The translations under genes were made by a program, and so were the position numbers. Of a DNA stretch of 13,609 bases, positions 1 to 7,124 are shown in pieces. Under the pieces are notes generated by a model. The model saw only the letters and a list, made by a program, of their open reading frames with translations. It made no database searches and had not been told where the DNA came from. Every line of letters begins with the position of its first letter. Position 1 is the first letter of the stretch. Source of the DNA: Desulfurococcales archaeon (lineage in GTDB: Archaea > Thermoproteota > Thermoprotei_A > Sulfolobales > WAQK01); assembly GCA_027016915.1 (NCBI GenBank), contig JALURJ010000129.1:1-13609 (forward strand). Reading direction: 5' to 3'.

Positions 1-29
1 CCTATAGGCTGGGTGGGGGCCGTTGACAT
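1..29 (-). CDS. 5' end of a divergent gene, partial, product unknown
   Basis: On the minus strand an ATG at 29-27 opens a frame reading MSTAPTQPIG that runs off the left edge. It is preceded, with a 6-base gap, by a full GAGGTG Shine-Dalgarno match (plus-strand positions 36-41). The AT-rich stretch beyond it could supply a TATA element around 65-75. Too little protein is visible to name a product. The competing reading is that bases 1-60 on the plus strand are the tail of a gene ending in TAA at 58-60, with visible residues PIGWVGAVDINYTSLWKYS. I prefer the divergent start because the SD is strong and well spaced, and because AT-rich DNA follows as expected of a promoter. Confidence 0.45.
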
Positions 30-176
30 AAACTACACCTCGCTCTGGAAATACTCTTAACACAAATTCATTAATAAACATTTTCTTTGACAAAGTAGTT
101 TAAGGTAATATTGTTGCCAACTCAATGCAAAAATAAAAAGCCTCCCAGCATAATCTCTGAATAGTGGTGAAGCTTA
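30..176. promoter_or_regulatory. AT-rich divergent intergenic region upstream of rio2
   Basis: This is the longest gap in the window and is much richer in A+T than the genes. For rio2, the run at 129-139 (AAAAATAAAAA) is a TATA-like box. It would place transcription start near 160, just before the GGTGA Shine-Dalgarno at 166-170. For the presumed minus-strand gene, the A+T-rich stretch around 62-80 could serve as its TATA box. I see no clear inverted repeat or RNA gene here. The promoter assignments rest on base composition and spacing only. Confidence 0.4.
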
Positions 177-1070
177 TTGATGCTAGCCACGATCTATAAA
201 CAGTTGACGCAAAGGGACTTCAAAATACTTAGAGCTATTGAAAGAGGGTTAGGTAAATACGAGTATGTACCAGTGGAATACATTATAGCCCAGTCCAGGG
301 TGCCGGAGAACTATGCCTACATGTCATTAGGCAAACTAAACAAGCTGAAACTGGTTAGAAGGATAACCGCCATGTACCTAGGGTACCAGCTGACCTACAG
401 GGGCCTCGACTGCCTGGCTCTCAGAAGCCTGGTGGACCGAGGCGTCATAGAGGCCCTGGGCGACAAGCTGGGGGTGGGGAAGGAGAGCGACGTCTACAGG
501 GCCCTAAGCCCGGCGGGGGAGCAGGTCATCCTCAAGCTCCACAGGGTTGGGCGCACAAGCTTCAGGCGGACCCGGAGGTACCGCACCTACCTGGAGGACA
601 AGCCGTCCCTAGGCTGGCTCATCCAGGCCAAGATAGCTGGGGAGAGGGAGTTCAAAGCCCTGGTCGAGCTCCACAGGGCGGGGGCCAGGGTGCCCCGCCC
701 CCTGGGGTGGAGCAGGCACGCCGTGGTGACGGAGTATGTGGAGGGGGTGGAGCTCTACAGGGTTAGGAGCCTCTCAGACCCCATGGATGTACTTCAAAAG
801 ATCATTGATACCGTAAGGATAGCGTATACCAGGGTCGGCATAGTGCACGGCGACCTAAGCGAGTACAATATCATGATAACGGTTGAGGAGGAGCCCTTGA
901 TCATAGACTGGCCCCAGTACGTGGAGAAGGACCACCCCTCGGCGCCCAGCCTCCTAAGGAGGGACGTGGAATACGTGGTTAGGTTCTTTAGGAAAAAGTT
1001 CGATGTAGAAGTAGATCTTGAGGAGGCCCTCCGATACGTTACGGGGAGAACGGATGTCCAGGCAGGCTAG
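177..1070 (+). CDS. rio2: RIO2-type serine/threonine protein kinase/ATPase
   Basis: This is an atypical protein kinase/ATPase that, in eukaryotes and by inference in archaea, acts in late maturation of the small ribosomal subunit. Residues 1-82 form the RIO2-specific winged helix, which separates RIO2 from RIO1. The kinase core follows: a P-loop region around LGVGKESDVY (98-107), ATP-binding Lys120 in ILKLHR, a basic flexible loop at about 124-145, the catalytic loop HGDLSEYN (224-231, with Asp226 and Asn231), and the metal-binding Asp244 in IIDWPQ. Family members more often have IDFPQ, so Trp245 is a mild variant. At 297 residues the length is normal. The start is TTG at 177 or ATG at 180, and both are served by GGTGA at 166-170. 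The 3' end overlaps the next gene by 17 bases, implying a shared transcript and coupled translation. Confidence 0.95.
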   Translation: MMLATIYKQLTQRDFKILRAIERGLGKYEYVPVEYIIAQSRVPENYAYMSLGKLNKLKLVRRITAMYLGYQLTYRGLDCLALRSLVDRGVIEALGDKLGVGKESDVYRALSPAGEQVILKLHRVGRTSFRRTRRYRTYLEDKPSLGWLIQAKIAGEREFKALVELHRAGARVPRPLGWSRHAVVTEYVEGVELYRVRSLSDPMDVLQKIIDTVRIAYTRVGIVHGDLSEYNIMITVEEEPLIIDWPQYVEKDHPSAPSLLRRDVEYVVRFFRKKFDVEVDLEEALRYVTGRTDVQAG

Positions 1071-3072
1071 GGTGGTTGTAGGCGTCGATCTCGAGCCGGG
1101 GAGCAGCCCCTCCGCTGGGAAGGAGCCCCTGTATTCGGTAGTCGTTCTCAGGAACGGCGAGGTCTACGCCCAGCACGAGGGCGTGCCCCTCAGGAGGCTG
1201 ATCCGCCTCGTCTGGGAGCACAGGCCCAGCGTCCTGGCGGTGGACAACATATACGAGCTGGGCGAGGACGAGGCATCGGTCGCCAGGTTCGCCGGTCTGC
1301 TGCCCCCCGACGTGGAGATAGTGCAGGTGACCAGGGTTGGGGGAGAGTTCGTAGACGTCAGGGAGGCGGCGAGGAGGGCCGGGATCCAGGCGGGTTACGG
1401 TAAACCCGACCCCCTCACCACGGCGCTCCTGGCGGCCAGGCTGGCCGACATGGGCTACGGGTCCCGGGTGAGGATAGTTGAGGAGAAGACTAGGATCCTG
1501 GTGGCCCGCGGCCGGAGGAGCCCGTCGCCCGGGGGCACGAGCCAGCAGAGGTACAACAGGAGGATAAGGGGATCCCTCCTCAGGGTGTCGAGGGAGATAA
1601 AGAAGAAGCTCGACGAGCACGGCTTCGACTACGACATGATCTTCCGCCGCTCCGAGGGCGGCCTCGAGAGGGCCGTCTTCGTGGTGTACGTTCCCCGCTC
1701 AAGGCTTGAGGGGATAATTAAGCCCCATCGAGGCCACGACGTGAGGGTCGAGATAACGCCCATCTACTCTTCAAAGATAATGTTCGAGGACGCCGAGGAA
1801 CCCGCACCACCCAGGCCCGTCATAGTGGGTATAGACCCCGGCGTAACCGTGGGGCTCGCCATACTGGACCTTAGGGGCAGACCCCTGCTACTCCACAGCA
1901 AGAAGGACCTAGACCGGGGCGAGATAATATCCATCGTGAAGAAGCACGGCTCCCCAGTAGTAGTGGCCACCGACGTTGCCGAGGTCCCGGACACCGTGAA
2001 GAAGCTGGCAGCAACCCTGGGGGTGCCTGTCTACAGCCCGCCCCAGGACCTCCCCACCCTCGAGAAGCAGGAGATACTGCAGCAGTACTCCAAGCTCTAC
2101 GGTGTCGATGTGAGGGACACCCATGCGAGGGACGCACTGGCCGCAGCCGTTAAGGCCTACCGGAGCCTGGAGCAGAAGCTATACCAGGCCGAGGCCTACG
2201 CCTCCAGGATAGGGCTCGACATATCCCTCGACGCCGTTAAGGCCGCCGTCGCGCGGGGCAGGAGCATAGCGGAGGCCGTGGAGGCCGAGATAGAGAGGAT
2301 CATGAAGCAAACCCAGGTGAGGGAGGAGAGGACTGCCCGTGTCGAGGTCGAGAAGCCCAGCGTCAGCGATGAGAGGGTTAGGAGGCTGGAGGAGGAGATC
2401 CTCGACCTAAAGAAGGAGAGGAACAGGCTGCGCCAGAAGATCCGGACCCTGGAGTGGATGGTGGACGAGCTGGAGAGGAGGCTTAGGGAGAAGACCATGG
2501 AGTTCAGCATAGAGGTGGCGAGGGACAGGGAGGTGGAGATGCTGCAGAGGGAGGTTCAGACCCTCACCTCCAGGATAAAGAGGCTGGAGGAGGAGATGGA
2601 GGAGCTGCGCCTCAGGGCTGGGAGGCTTGCTGAGGCGCTGAAGACCCTGTACCGCGGTGAAGCTCTCCAGGCCAGGGTGGTGGAGAAGCTAACCATGAGC
2701 GGCCTCAGGGACTCGGAGAAGGCCTACGGAGAGCTCAGGAGGGGCGAAGTGGTATATGTGAGGAACCCCAACATCTATGAGAAAGACGCCATCCAAAGGC
2801 TCAGAGAGGCCGGCGTGGCAGGAGTCCTGCTGGACAAGCCCGAGGGCGGCGGCCTGGTCGACGCCCTGCAGCGCAGCATCGTGCCGGTGGCCAGACTCGG
2901 CGACTACCTCGTCATGGCTGAGGGCGACGTTATCCTGGTAAACCCCGGCGTGGCCGGGGACCTCGAGAGGGCTAGGGAGGAGCTGAGGAGAAGGGTGGAG
3001 CACAGACTGGACCTGGCCCGAATAGTGGAGGAGTATAGGAGAAAAAGGACTACCTCTCTCCGCGGCTCCTAG
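1054..3072 (+). CDS. DUF460 family protein: two RNase H-like domains and a coiled coil
   Basis: This 672-residue archaeal protein is of the DUF460 (COG2433) type, whose function is unknown; the domains suggest a nuclease acting on structured nucleic acid. The second RNase H/RuvC-YqgF-like domain (about 254-370) is clear, with VGIDPG (Asp261), VVATD (Asp307) and HARDALAAA (Asp360) as a likely metal-binding acid triad. An N-terminal domain (about 6-132) has the same pattern: Asp12 in VVGVD, Asp64 in LAVDN and Asp119 in KPDPLTTA. A basic, Arg-rich stretch lies between them at about 145-185. Residues about 438-535 form a long charged coiled coil, followed by a small alpha/beta C-terminal domain. 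I chose ATG 1054 over the upstream ATG at 1018 because GGGGAG at 1043-1048 sits 5 bases before it and VVVGVD then starts close to the N terminus. It overlaps rio2 by 17 bases. Its stop overlaps the stop of convergent metK. Confidence 0.9.
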   Translation: MSRQARVVVGVDLEPGSSPSAGKEPLYSVVVLRNGEVYAQHEGVPLRRLIRLVWEHRPSVLAVDNIYELGEDEASVARFAGLLPPDVEIVQVTRVGGEFVDVREAARRAGIQAGYGKPDPLTTALLAARLADMGYGSRVRIVEEKTRILVARGRRSPSPGGTSQQRYNRRIRGSLLRVSREIKKKLDEHGFDYDMIFRRSEGGLERAVFVVYVPRSRLEGIIKPHRGHDVRVEITPIYSSKIMFEDAEEPAPPRPVIVGIDPGVTVGLAILDLRGRPLLLHSKKDLDRGEIISIVKKHGSPVVVATDVAEVPDTVKKLAATLGVPVYSPPQDLPTLEKQEILQQYSKLYGVDVRDTHARDALAAAVKAYRSLEQKLYQAEAYASRIGLDISLDAVKAAVARGRSIAEAVEAEIERIMKQTQVREERTARVEVEKPSVSDERVRRLEEEILDLKKERNRLRQKIRTLEWMVDELERRLREKTMEFSIEVARDREVEMLQREVQTLTSRIKRLEEEMEELRLRAGRLAEALKTLYRGEALQARVVEKLTMSGLRDSEKAYGELRRGEVVYVRNPNIYEKDAIQRLREAGVAGVLLDKPEGGGLVDALQRSIVPVARLGDYLVMAEGDVILVNPGVAGDLERAREELRRRVEHRLDLARIVEEYRRKRTTSLRGS

Positions 3073-4295
3073 AATAGCTGCACCTTCCCCTCCACGAAGA
3101 GCTGGGTCAGCTGCTTCACGTTGTCGAGCTCCTCAGCAGCTATCCTCTCAGCCTCCCTTAGGAGTTCGGGGCCCAGCGTGGCGCCGGGGCTGGGAACGAA
3201 CTTCAGGCTGGCCGACAGGGGGTCGTTGATCGGCCTGCCTATCTGGCTGAGCAGCTCAACGTAGACCTCCTGCACGTCCCCGCCCAGCTCCTCGTAGACC
3301 CTCTCGGCTATCCTGGAGGCCAGCACGTTGTAGAGCTTGCCAACATGGCTCACAGGGTTCTTACCGGCTGCAGCCTCCATGCTCATGGGGCGCATGGGCG
3401 TTATGAGGCCGTTGACCCTGTTGCCCCTGCCTGTGGCGCCGTCGTCGCCGTGCTCGGCCGATGTGCCGGTTACCGTGAGGTAGACCACACCCTCCTCCGG
3501 CTTGTCCGCCGTGTTTATGTGGACCCTAACGTCGTAGTCGGGGGCCAGCTTGGAGGCTAGGTCGAGCACCATTTCCCGTGCCTGTTCCTTCACCGACAAG
3601 TAGTGGTCCATGTCCGGCACGAGCCTGGAAACCATGGCAGCCGCTATGGTTAGCTCCACCCGCCGCCCCCTGCGGAGACCCATCACCTTTATGTCCTCGC
3701 CCAGTTCGGGCAGCTTCTCCTTAACCCTCCTCGAGTTGAGGAGCCTCTCCGTCTCGTAGACAAGCCTCTCCAGGGTCGATAGGGGGGCGTAGCCCACGCC
3801 TATCGAGGTGTCGTTGGCCAGGGGCATGGCTTTGCCTAGCTCGAAGACCTTGACAAGGTCGACGCTCCCCTTACCTATCTTGTAGTCAACTATGACGTGC
3901 TTGTCGGGGTCCAGGAACCTGATGTTCTCCCGGATCCACTTCTTGACAGCTTCCACAACTATCCTGCCCACGGGGACTGGCTCTACCCTGCCATTAACCG
4001 TCACTTCTGTCGTCGCTCTACCCGAAACAACGATGTAGATCGGGTGGAGAACCTCGCCCCCGCCGAAAACTGGGTTAGCCTGGCCGCCCACGAGGAGGGT
4101 CTTGTCCAGATTGTGATGGAGGATGGTGCCGAACCGCTCCAAATAGTACTTGGACAGCTCCCGGCTAGCCATCTCCGAGGCGGAGTCGGCTATGTAGTCG
4201 GGGTGGCCTACGCCCTTCCTCTCAACAAGCTCGACTTGGAGGCTCTCCACGGGCTGCCTGGTAATAATCTCCGCGACAATGTTCTTGGTTTTCAT
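3069..4295 (-). CDS. metK: Archaeal-type S-adenosylmethionine synthetase (MAT)
   Basis: This enzyme makes S-adenosylmethionine from methionine and ATP in the cytoplasm, supplying all methyltransferases and polyamine synthesis. It belongs to the archaeal MAT family, which has little overall similarity to bacterial MetK; some databases use the symbol mat. Recognisable blocks are GVGHPDYIAD (28-37), GGGEVLHPIY (78-87), NTADKPEEG (261-269), GDDGATGRGNR (283-293) and GKNPVSHVGK (311-320). The 408-residue length matches the family. The start ATG is fixed by GGAG (plus-strand 4303-4306) 7 bases upstream, with an AT-rich box beyond. The gene converges on the DUF460 gene, and the two TAG stops overlap in the palindrome CTAG at 3069-3072. 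It appears to be transcribed alone. Confidence 0.96.
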   Translation of the reverse strand: MKTKNIVAEIITRQPVESLQVELVERKGVGHPDYIADSASEMASRELSKYYLERFGTILHHNLDKTLLVGGQANPVFGGGEVLHPIYIVVSGRATTEVTVNGRVEPVPVGRIVVEAVKKWIRENIRFLDPDKHVIVDYKIGKGSVDLVKVFELGKAMPLANDTSIGVGYAPLSTLERLVYETERLLNSRRVKEKLPELGEDIKVMGLRRGRRVELTIAAAMVSRLVPDMDHYLSVKEQAREMVLDLASKLAPDYDVRVHINTADKPEEGVVYLTVTGTSAEHGDDGATGRGNRVNGLITPMRPMSMEAAAGKNPVSHVGKLYNVLASRIAERVYEELGGDVQEVYVELLSQIGRPINDPLSASLKFVPSPGATLGPELLREAERIAAEELDNVKQLTQLFVEGKVQLF

Positions 4296-4382
4296 GATGT
4301 TTCTCCGATGGGCTAAATCGGACTAACAACTATAATTTTTTTGCATACCTCGTTGTTCCGAAATATAACTCCTGGTAATCAG
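4296..4382 (-). promoter_or_regulatory. metK promoter and leader
   Basis: Read on the minus strand, the A-rich run followed by TTATAG (plus-strand 4331-4342) is a plausible TATA box. Placing the start about 26 bases downstream gives transcription near 4310 and a leader of roughly 15 bases. That leader would just contain the GGAG Shine-Dalgarno at 4303-4306. The gap is too short for a large SAM riboswitch, and I see no such fold. The rest of the gap follows the SmAP stop codon and holds nothing I can name. Confidence 0.45.
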
Positions 4383-4640
4383 CTACCCCTGGCGCATCAG
4401 CTCGTAGTCCACCGAGATGTAGAGTATGGTGCTCCCTCTGATCAGCACCCTCCCATACTTGGTCAAGGGCTCGCCGGTTCCCTCCTTGATCTCGGTGCAG
4501 TCGGAGAGAACCATGTTCATGGTGTTGTCGCTCGCCTCCAGCCTCCCTACATACTCGCTTCCATCCTTAAGCTTCACCAGCACGATGTTGCCCCTGGAGT
4601 CCCGCAGCAGCTTCAAGGGGCTCACAGGCCTTGGCGCCAT
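4383..4640 (-). CDS. Sm-like archaeal protein (SmAP/LSm)
   Basis: This is a small RNA-binding protein of the Sm/LSm family, which forms homomeric rings that bind U-rich RNA and take part in RNA processing and tRNA/snoRNA-related complexes in archaea. The Sm1 motif spans the strands around NIVLVKLKDGSEYVGRLEA, ending in DNTMNMVLSDCTE. The Sm2 motif is seen as YGRVLIRGSTILYISVD near the C terminus, where the RG pair and hydrophobic strand are typical. Starting at ATG 4640 (MAPRPVSPLKLL) gives 85 residues, the usual size, with GAGG 3 bases upstream, a short spacing. An in-frame TTG at 4685, preceded by AGGT, would add 15 residues that look unlike a conserved Sm N terminus. The gene itself is secure; the start is not. 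It lies downstream of the UPF0282 gene on the same strand. Confidence 0.92.
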   Translation of the reverse strand: MAPRPVSPLKLLRDSRGNIVLVKLKDGSEYVGRLEASDNTMNMVLSDCTEIKEGTGEPLTKYGRVLIRGSTILYISVDYELMRQG

Positions 4641-4685
4641 CTGCCTCGACACACGCACCACCACTAGCCTGGCATTTACTACCAA

Positions 4686-4719
4686 ACCCCTACCTTGAAC
4701 CCTGAATATAAAAACCTAC
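4686..4719 (-). promoter_or_regulatory. SmAP promoter (TATA box)
   Basis: Read on the minus strand, TTTTTATATTC (plus-strand 4704-4714) is a good archaeal TATA box. It predicts transcription start near 4683, leaving a leader of about 43 bases before ATG 4640. Alternatively it gives an almost leaderless message if TTG 4685 is used. Its presence suggests the SmAP gene is transcribed independently of the upstream UPF0282 gene. Confidence 0.45.
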
Positions 4720-5610
4720 CTACCGCCCGCTCCTCCAGAGCTCCCTCCTCCGAGCCTCGAGCAGGTCCTCCTCTACGCCCATGTACTCCGCAGCCGTCAC
4801 CACCCGGACACCCAGCCTTCCAGCCTTCTCCAAGACCCTCGAGATCCTATCCCTGTAGTTTAGGTCCCTCACGAGGTGGTGGTCGACCACGAGCTCTTCA
4901 AGCCCAGGCATCCCGACAAGCTCCTCCATGCTCTTCAGGCCCTGCTCAACATGCTCCACGGGAACCTTGAAACCCTCGAAGTAGGTGGGAGGCCCGCCCA
5001 GCACTACTATTGAGGGCCTCCAAGCCTGGATGATCTCAACCGCTCTCCTGCTCATGGGGCCCTGCACGTCCGAGGTGAAGACAAGCCTCCTCCCCCCAGC
5101 CTCCACCATCGCCATGACCACGTAGCCCAGCTTCGTGCCCTCGGGGCCGTGGGGCACGGGCTCCGAGAACTCCAGCCTAACGCCGCCCAGCTCGGCTGTG
5201 GATGAGTCCATGTACACTACATTGTCAGCCTTCTCCTCGACCCGGTTCTTCTTGAGGAACCTGTAGGCCCTTATCCTCTGGCTAACATTGATGCTGCTGG
5301 TGGGGTGCTTTACGAAGAGCAGCTTGCCCCTGTAGAGGTCCGAGTCCTCCGGCCTGAAGAGGTAGTGGTCGTAGTGGTAGTGGGTCACTACGACGGCGTC
5401 GGAGTCCAGGAGCTCCTCCCTTATCCTCTCCAGGGCCTCCTCAAGCCTCCTCAGCTCTACGGGGTGGGGTGGGAGGCCGTAGCGCCTAGGCGCCAGCGAG
5501 GCTCCCGGGTCTATGAATATCTTAACGCCCCCAGCCTCCACTACTGTGGCTAGGCTCCTCACCCCCATGCTCTCCGCGGCGAGGATCCGGATCCTCAACC
5601 CAGCCACCAC
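4720..5610 (-). CDS. UPF0282 family metallo-beta-lactamase-fold hydrolase
   Basis: This is a predicted metal-dependent hydrolase of the metallo-beta-lactamase fold, in the archaeal UPF0282 family, whose substrate is unknown to me. Visible metal ligands are THYHYDHY (His77, His79, Asp81, His82), VPHG (His154), TSDVQGP (Asp181) and a late DHH (Asp243, His244, His245). FIDPG (33-37) near the start is also typical of the fold. At 296 residues it has the usual family length and lacks the beta-CASP insertion of archaeal CPSF-type RNases and the RNase Z exosite arm. The start is GTG 5610 with GAGG (plus-strand 5619-5622) 8 bases upstream; an adjacent in-frame GTG at 5607 is possible. It is divergent from nucS. 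The SmAP gene follows on the same strand but seems to have its own TATA box. Confidence 0.88.
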   Translation of the reverse strand: MVAGLRIRILAAESMGVRSLATVVEAGGVKIFIDPGASLAPRRYGLPPHPVELRRLEEALERIREELLDSDAVVVTHYHYDHYLFRPEDSDLYRGKLLFVKHPTSSINVSQRIRAYRFLKKNRVEEKADNVVYMDSSTAELGGVRLEFSEPVPHGPEGTKLGYVVMAMVEAGGRRLVFTSDVQGPMSRRAVEIIQAWRPSIVVLGGPPTYFEGFKVPVEHVEQGLKSMEELVGMPGLEELVVDHHLVRDLNYRDRISRVLEKAGRLGVRVVTAAEYMGVEEDLLEARRRELWRSGR

Positions 5611-5654
5611 ACCTAAAACCTCGCGTCTGCCAACTATATTTCCGGAGGGTCCGG
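5611..5654. promoter_or_regulatory. Divergent promoter between UPF0282 gene and nucS
   Basis: The 44-base gap contains ACTATATTTC (5632-5641). On the minus strand it reads AAATATAGT, about 26 bases before GTG 5610, which suits transcription of the UPF0282 gene. For nucS a weaker CTAAAA at about 5613-5618 would place transcription start just before GGAGGG (5644-5649). That Shine-Dalgarno lies 5 bases before GTG 5655. Opposing promoters in so little DNA probably compete for the transcription machinery. Confidence 0.4.
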
Positions 5655-6437
5655 GTGCGGCGGGAACAAGTGGTGCCAGCGAGCCTCGATGAGGCGGCCG
5701 ACAGCCTGGCCAGGTGGGTTGCCGAGAAGAGGCTCATAGTGGTGGTTGGGAGGTGCAGCGTCGACTATGTTGGCCGCAGCTCCTCCAAGCTGGGTGAGGG
5801 GGACAGGCTCATCATAGTGAAGCCCGACGGCTCCGTGCTGGTGCATAGGCCCAGGGGCTACTCTCCGGTCAACTGGCAGCCCGACTCCCAGTACATCAAC
5901 GTCTCCCTGGAGGGCGGCAGGCTGCTGGTGCGGTCGGTTAGGGAGAGGCCCAGGGAGGTTCTGGACATATGGTTCACGAAGGTTTACTACGCTGTGAGCT
6001 TTCAGGGTATGGTGGACGAGGCCAGGTTCTACGAGTATATGGATGAGCACGAGTTCCGCGACATAATAGCGAGCCACCCCGAGGTGCTGGAGGAGGGCCT
6101 CAGGGTGGTGGAGACTGAGAAACCTGTGAAGGGCGGGTACATTGACATATATGCTGTGGACTCCCAGGGCACGCCGGTGATAATAGAGCTCAAAAGGGTG
6201 CGGGCCACCAAGGAGGCGGTGGTCCAGCTTAAACGCTACGTCGACTACTTCCAGGAACACCTGGGCGTGAGGGTTAGGGGCATGCTGGTGGCTCCCAGCG
6301 TTACCCGGAAAGCCTACGAGTTGGCGTCGAAGCTGGGCCTGGAGTGCAGGCAGGTAAGCCTCGACAAGCTTCTAAAGCTCAGGCCCAAGGCAAGGCCAGG
6401 AGCCCCCTCCAGGAGCCTTTTCGACTACATGGAGTGA
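5655..6437 (+). CDS. nucS: Endonuclease NucS/EndoMS
   Basis: This is a DNA endonuclease of the NucS/EndoMS family, which cuts branched DNA or both strands at mismatches and serves in archaeal non-canonical mismatch repair alongside PCNA. The N-terminal DNA-binding/dimerisation domain carries HRPRGYSPVNWQP (64-76), including the conserved Trp74. The C-terminal RecB-like nuclease domain has GGYIDIYAVD (Asp164), VIIELKR (Glu178, Lys180) and VVQLKRY (Gln191 to Tyr195), the expected PD-(D/E)XK plus QxxxY layout. The protein ends in SRSLFDYME, which resembles a weak PCNA-interacting peptide. Length is 260 residues, close to the archaeal norm of about 250. The GTG start has GGAGGG 5 bases upstream; GTG codons at 5670 and 5673 are less likely. 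The stop lies 3 bases before the next start, so the pair is an operon. Confidence 0.93.
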   Translation: MRREQVVPASLDEAADSLARWVAEKRLIVVVGRCSVDYVGRSSSKLGEGDRLIIVKPDGSVLVHRPRGYSPVNWQPDSQYINVSLEGGRLLVRSVRERPREVLDIWFTKVYYAVSFQGMVDEARFYEYMDEHEFRDIIASHPEVLEEGLRVVETEKPVKGGYIDIYAVDSQGTPVIIELKRVRATKEAVVQLKRYVDYFQEHLGVRVRGMLVAPSVTRKAYELASKLGLECRQVSLDKLLKLRPKARPGAPSRSLFDYME

Positions 6438-6440
6438 AGG

Positions 6441-7094
6441 GTGAGCCATAGGGTGGCCAGGCTGGGGCGGGGCCGCGTAGACTTCGTCATAGAGCATCTC
6501 GAGCCCAGGGTCTCCACTTGGGTCCTCCTAGAATACGCCCACGCAGCCAGCATAGTGGGGCGGGACGCCCTCGTAGTCACCAACGTGCCCGGCGAGGGCC
6601 GGGAGAGGCTCAGGGACGCTGGGCTGAGACTGGTGTATGGCGAGAGCGTGGCCGACCTCTACGAGCCGGAGAGGCTGGTGGTTCTGGATCTTAAGGCCGA
6701 GGAGCCCCTGAGGCCTGCCGACATCCTGGGCGTGGACGCTATTGTTGTTGGGGGGATAATGGGGGACCATCCGCCCAAGGGGCGTACTTGGAGGCTCCTA
6801 ACCAGCCGCCTGAGGGGTGCCAGGGTCAGACACCTGGGCTTAGGACAGCTAAGTGTGGATGGAGCCATATATGTTGCCCACATGGTTAGCAGAGGCGTGG
6901 AGCTAGGCCTTATACCTCTGGTGGAGGGTGTGAGGATCTCCTGGAAAGCCCCTCTGGGCCTGGAGCAGGAGGTATTCCTCCCCTTCACCTACCCCCTGGT
7001 TGGGGGCAAACCCCTCCTAGCACCCGGCCTGGAGGAGTATCTTAGGAGGGGCGCTGTCTACGAGGAGCTGGCACACGGCCTGCAGCCCCAGTGA
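6441..7094 (+). CDS. SFM1-type SPOUT methyltransferase (DUF431 family)
   Basis: This is a SAM-dependent SPOUT-fold methyltransferase related to yeast Sfm1, which methylates an arginine of ribosomal protein uS3 (Rps3). The archaeal substrate is not established and could be uS3 or RNA. Family hallmarks are VIEHLEPRVSTWVLLEYAHA in the N-terminal part (16-35), GGIMGDHPPKGRT (104-116), and the knot segment RHLGLGQLSVDGAI (130-143), which should bind SAM. At 217 residues it is full length. GTG 6441 follows the nucS stop by 3 bases, with GGAG at 6431-6434 inside the nucS 3' end, indicating coupled translation. It converges on the small membrane protein gene at 7125. SAM would come from the MetK encoded nearby. 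Family assignment is firm; the protein-versus-RNA target is unresolved. Confidence 0.87.
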   Translation: MSHRVARLGRGRVDFVIEHLEPRVSTWVLLEYAHAASIVGRDALVVTNVPGEGRERLRDAGLRLVYGESVADLYEPERLVVLDLKAEEPLRPADILGVDAIVVGGIMGDHPPKGRTWRLLTSRLRGARVRHLGLGQLSVDGAIYVAHMVSRGVELGLIPLVEGVRISWKAPLGLEQEVFLPFTYPLVGGKPLLAPGLEEYLRRGAVYEELAHGLQPQ

Positions 7095-7124
7095 TGCAGC
7101 GTGCCCTCGAGGGGCCTGGGCTGC
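7095..7124. terminator. Possible hairpin between convergent genes
   Basis: The 30-base gap contains GCAGC (7096-7100) and GCTGC (7120-7124) that could pair, with a CCCTCGAGGG palindrome (7104-7113) inside. Its place between converging stop codons fits a bidirectional 3' end structure. There is no T-rich run, which archaeal termination usually needs, so this is tentative. Confidence 0.2.

Noticed and set aside
1..60. Plus-strand tail of an upstream gene ending at TAA 58-60
   Set aside because: It is possible but only 19 codons long; a divergent ATG with a perfect GAGGTG six bases upstream is a better explanation of the same bases.
1018..1053. Upstream ATG start for the DUF460 gene
   Set aside because: It lies deeper in rio2 with no Shine-Dalgarno, and the added residues are not part of the RNase H-like fold.
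1054..3072. DUF460 protein as an SMC/Rad50-type ATPase because of its coiled coil
   Set aside because: There is no Walker A, Walker B or ABC signature; the globular parts are RNase H-like.
4296..4382. SAM riboswitch or C/D box RNA upstream of metK
   Set aside because: The predicted leader is only about 15 bases, and I found no matching C box plus D box pair or paired stems.
4720..5610. UPF0282 protein as RNase Z or a beta-CASP RNase
   Set aside because: It lacks the beta-CASP insert and the RNase Z exosite; the late DHH and overall length fit UPF0282 instead.
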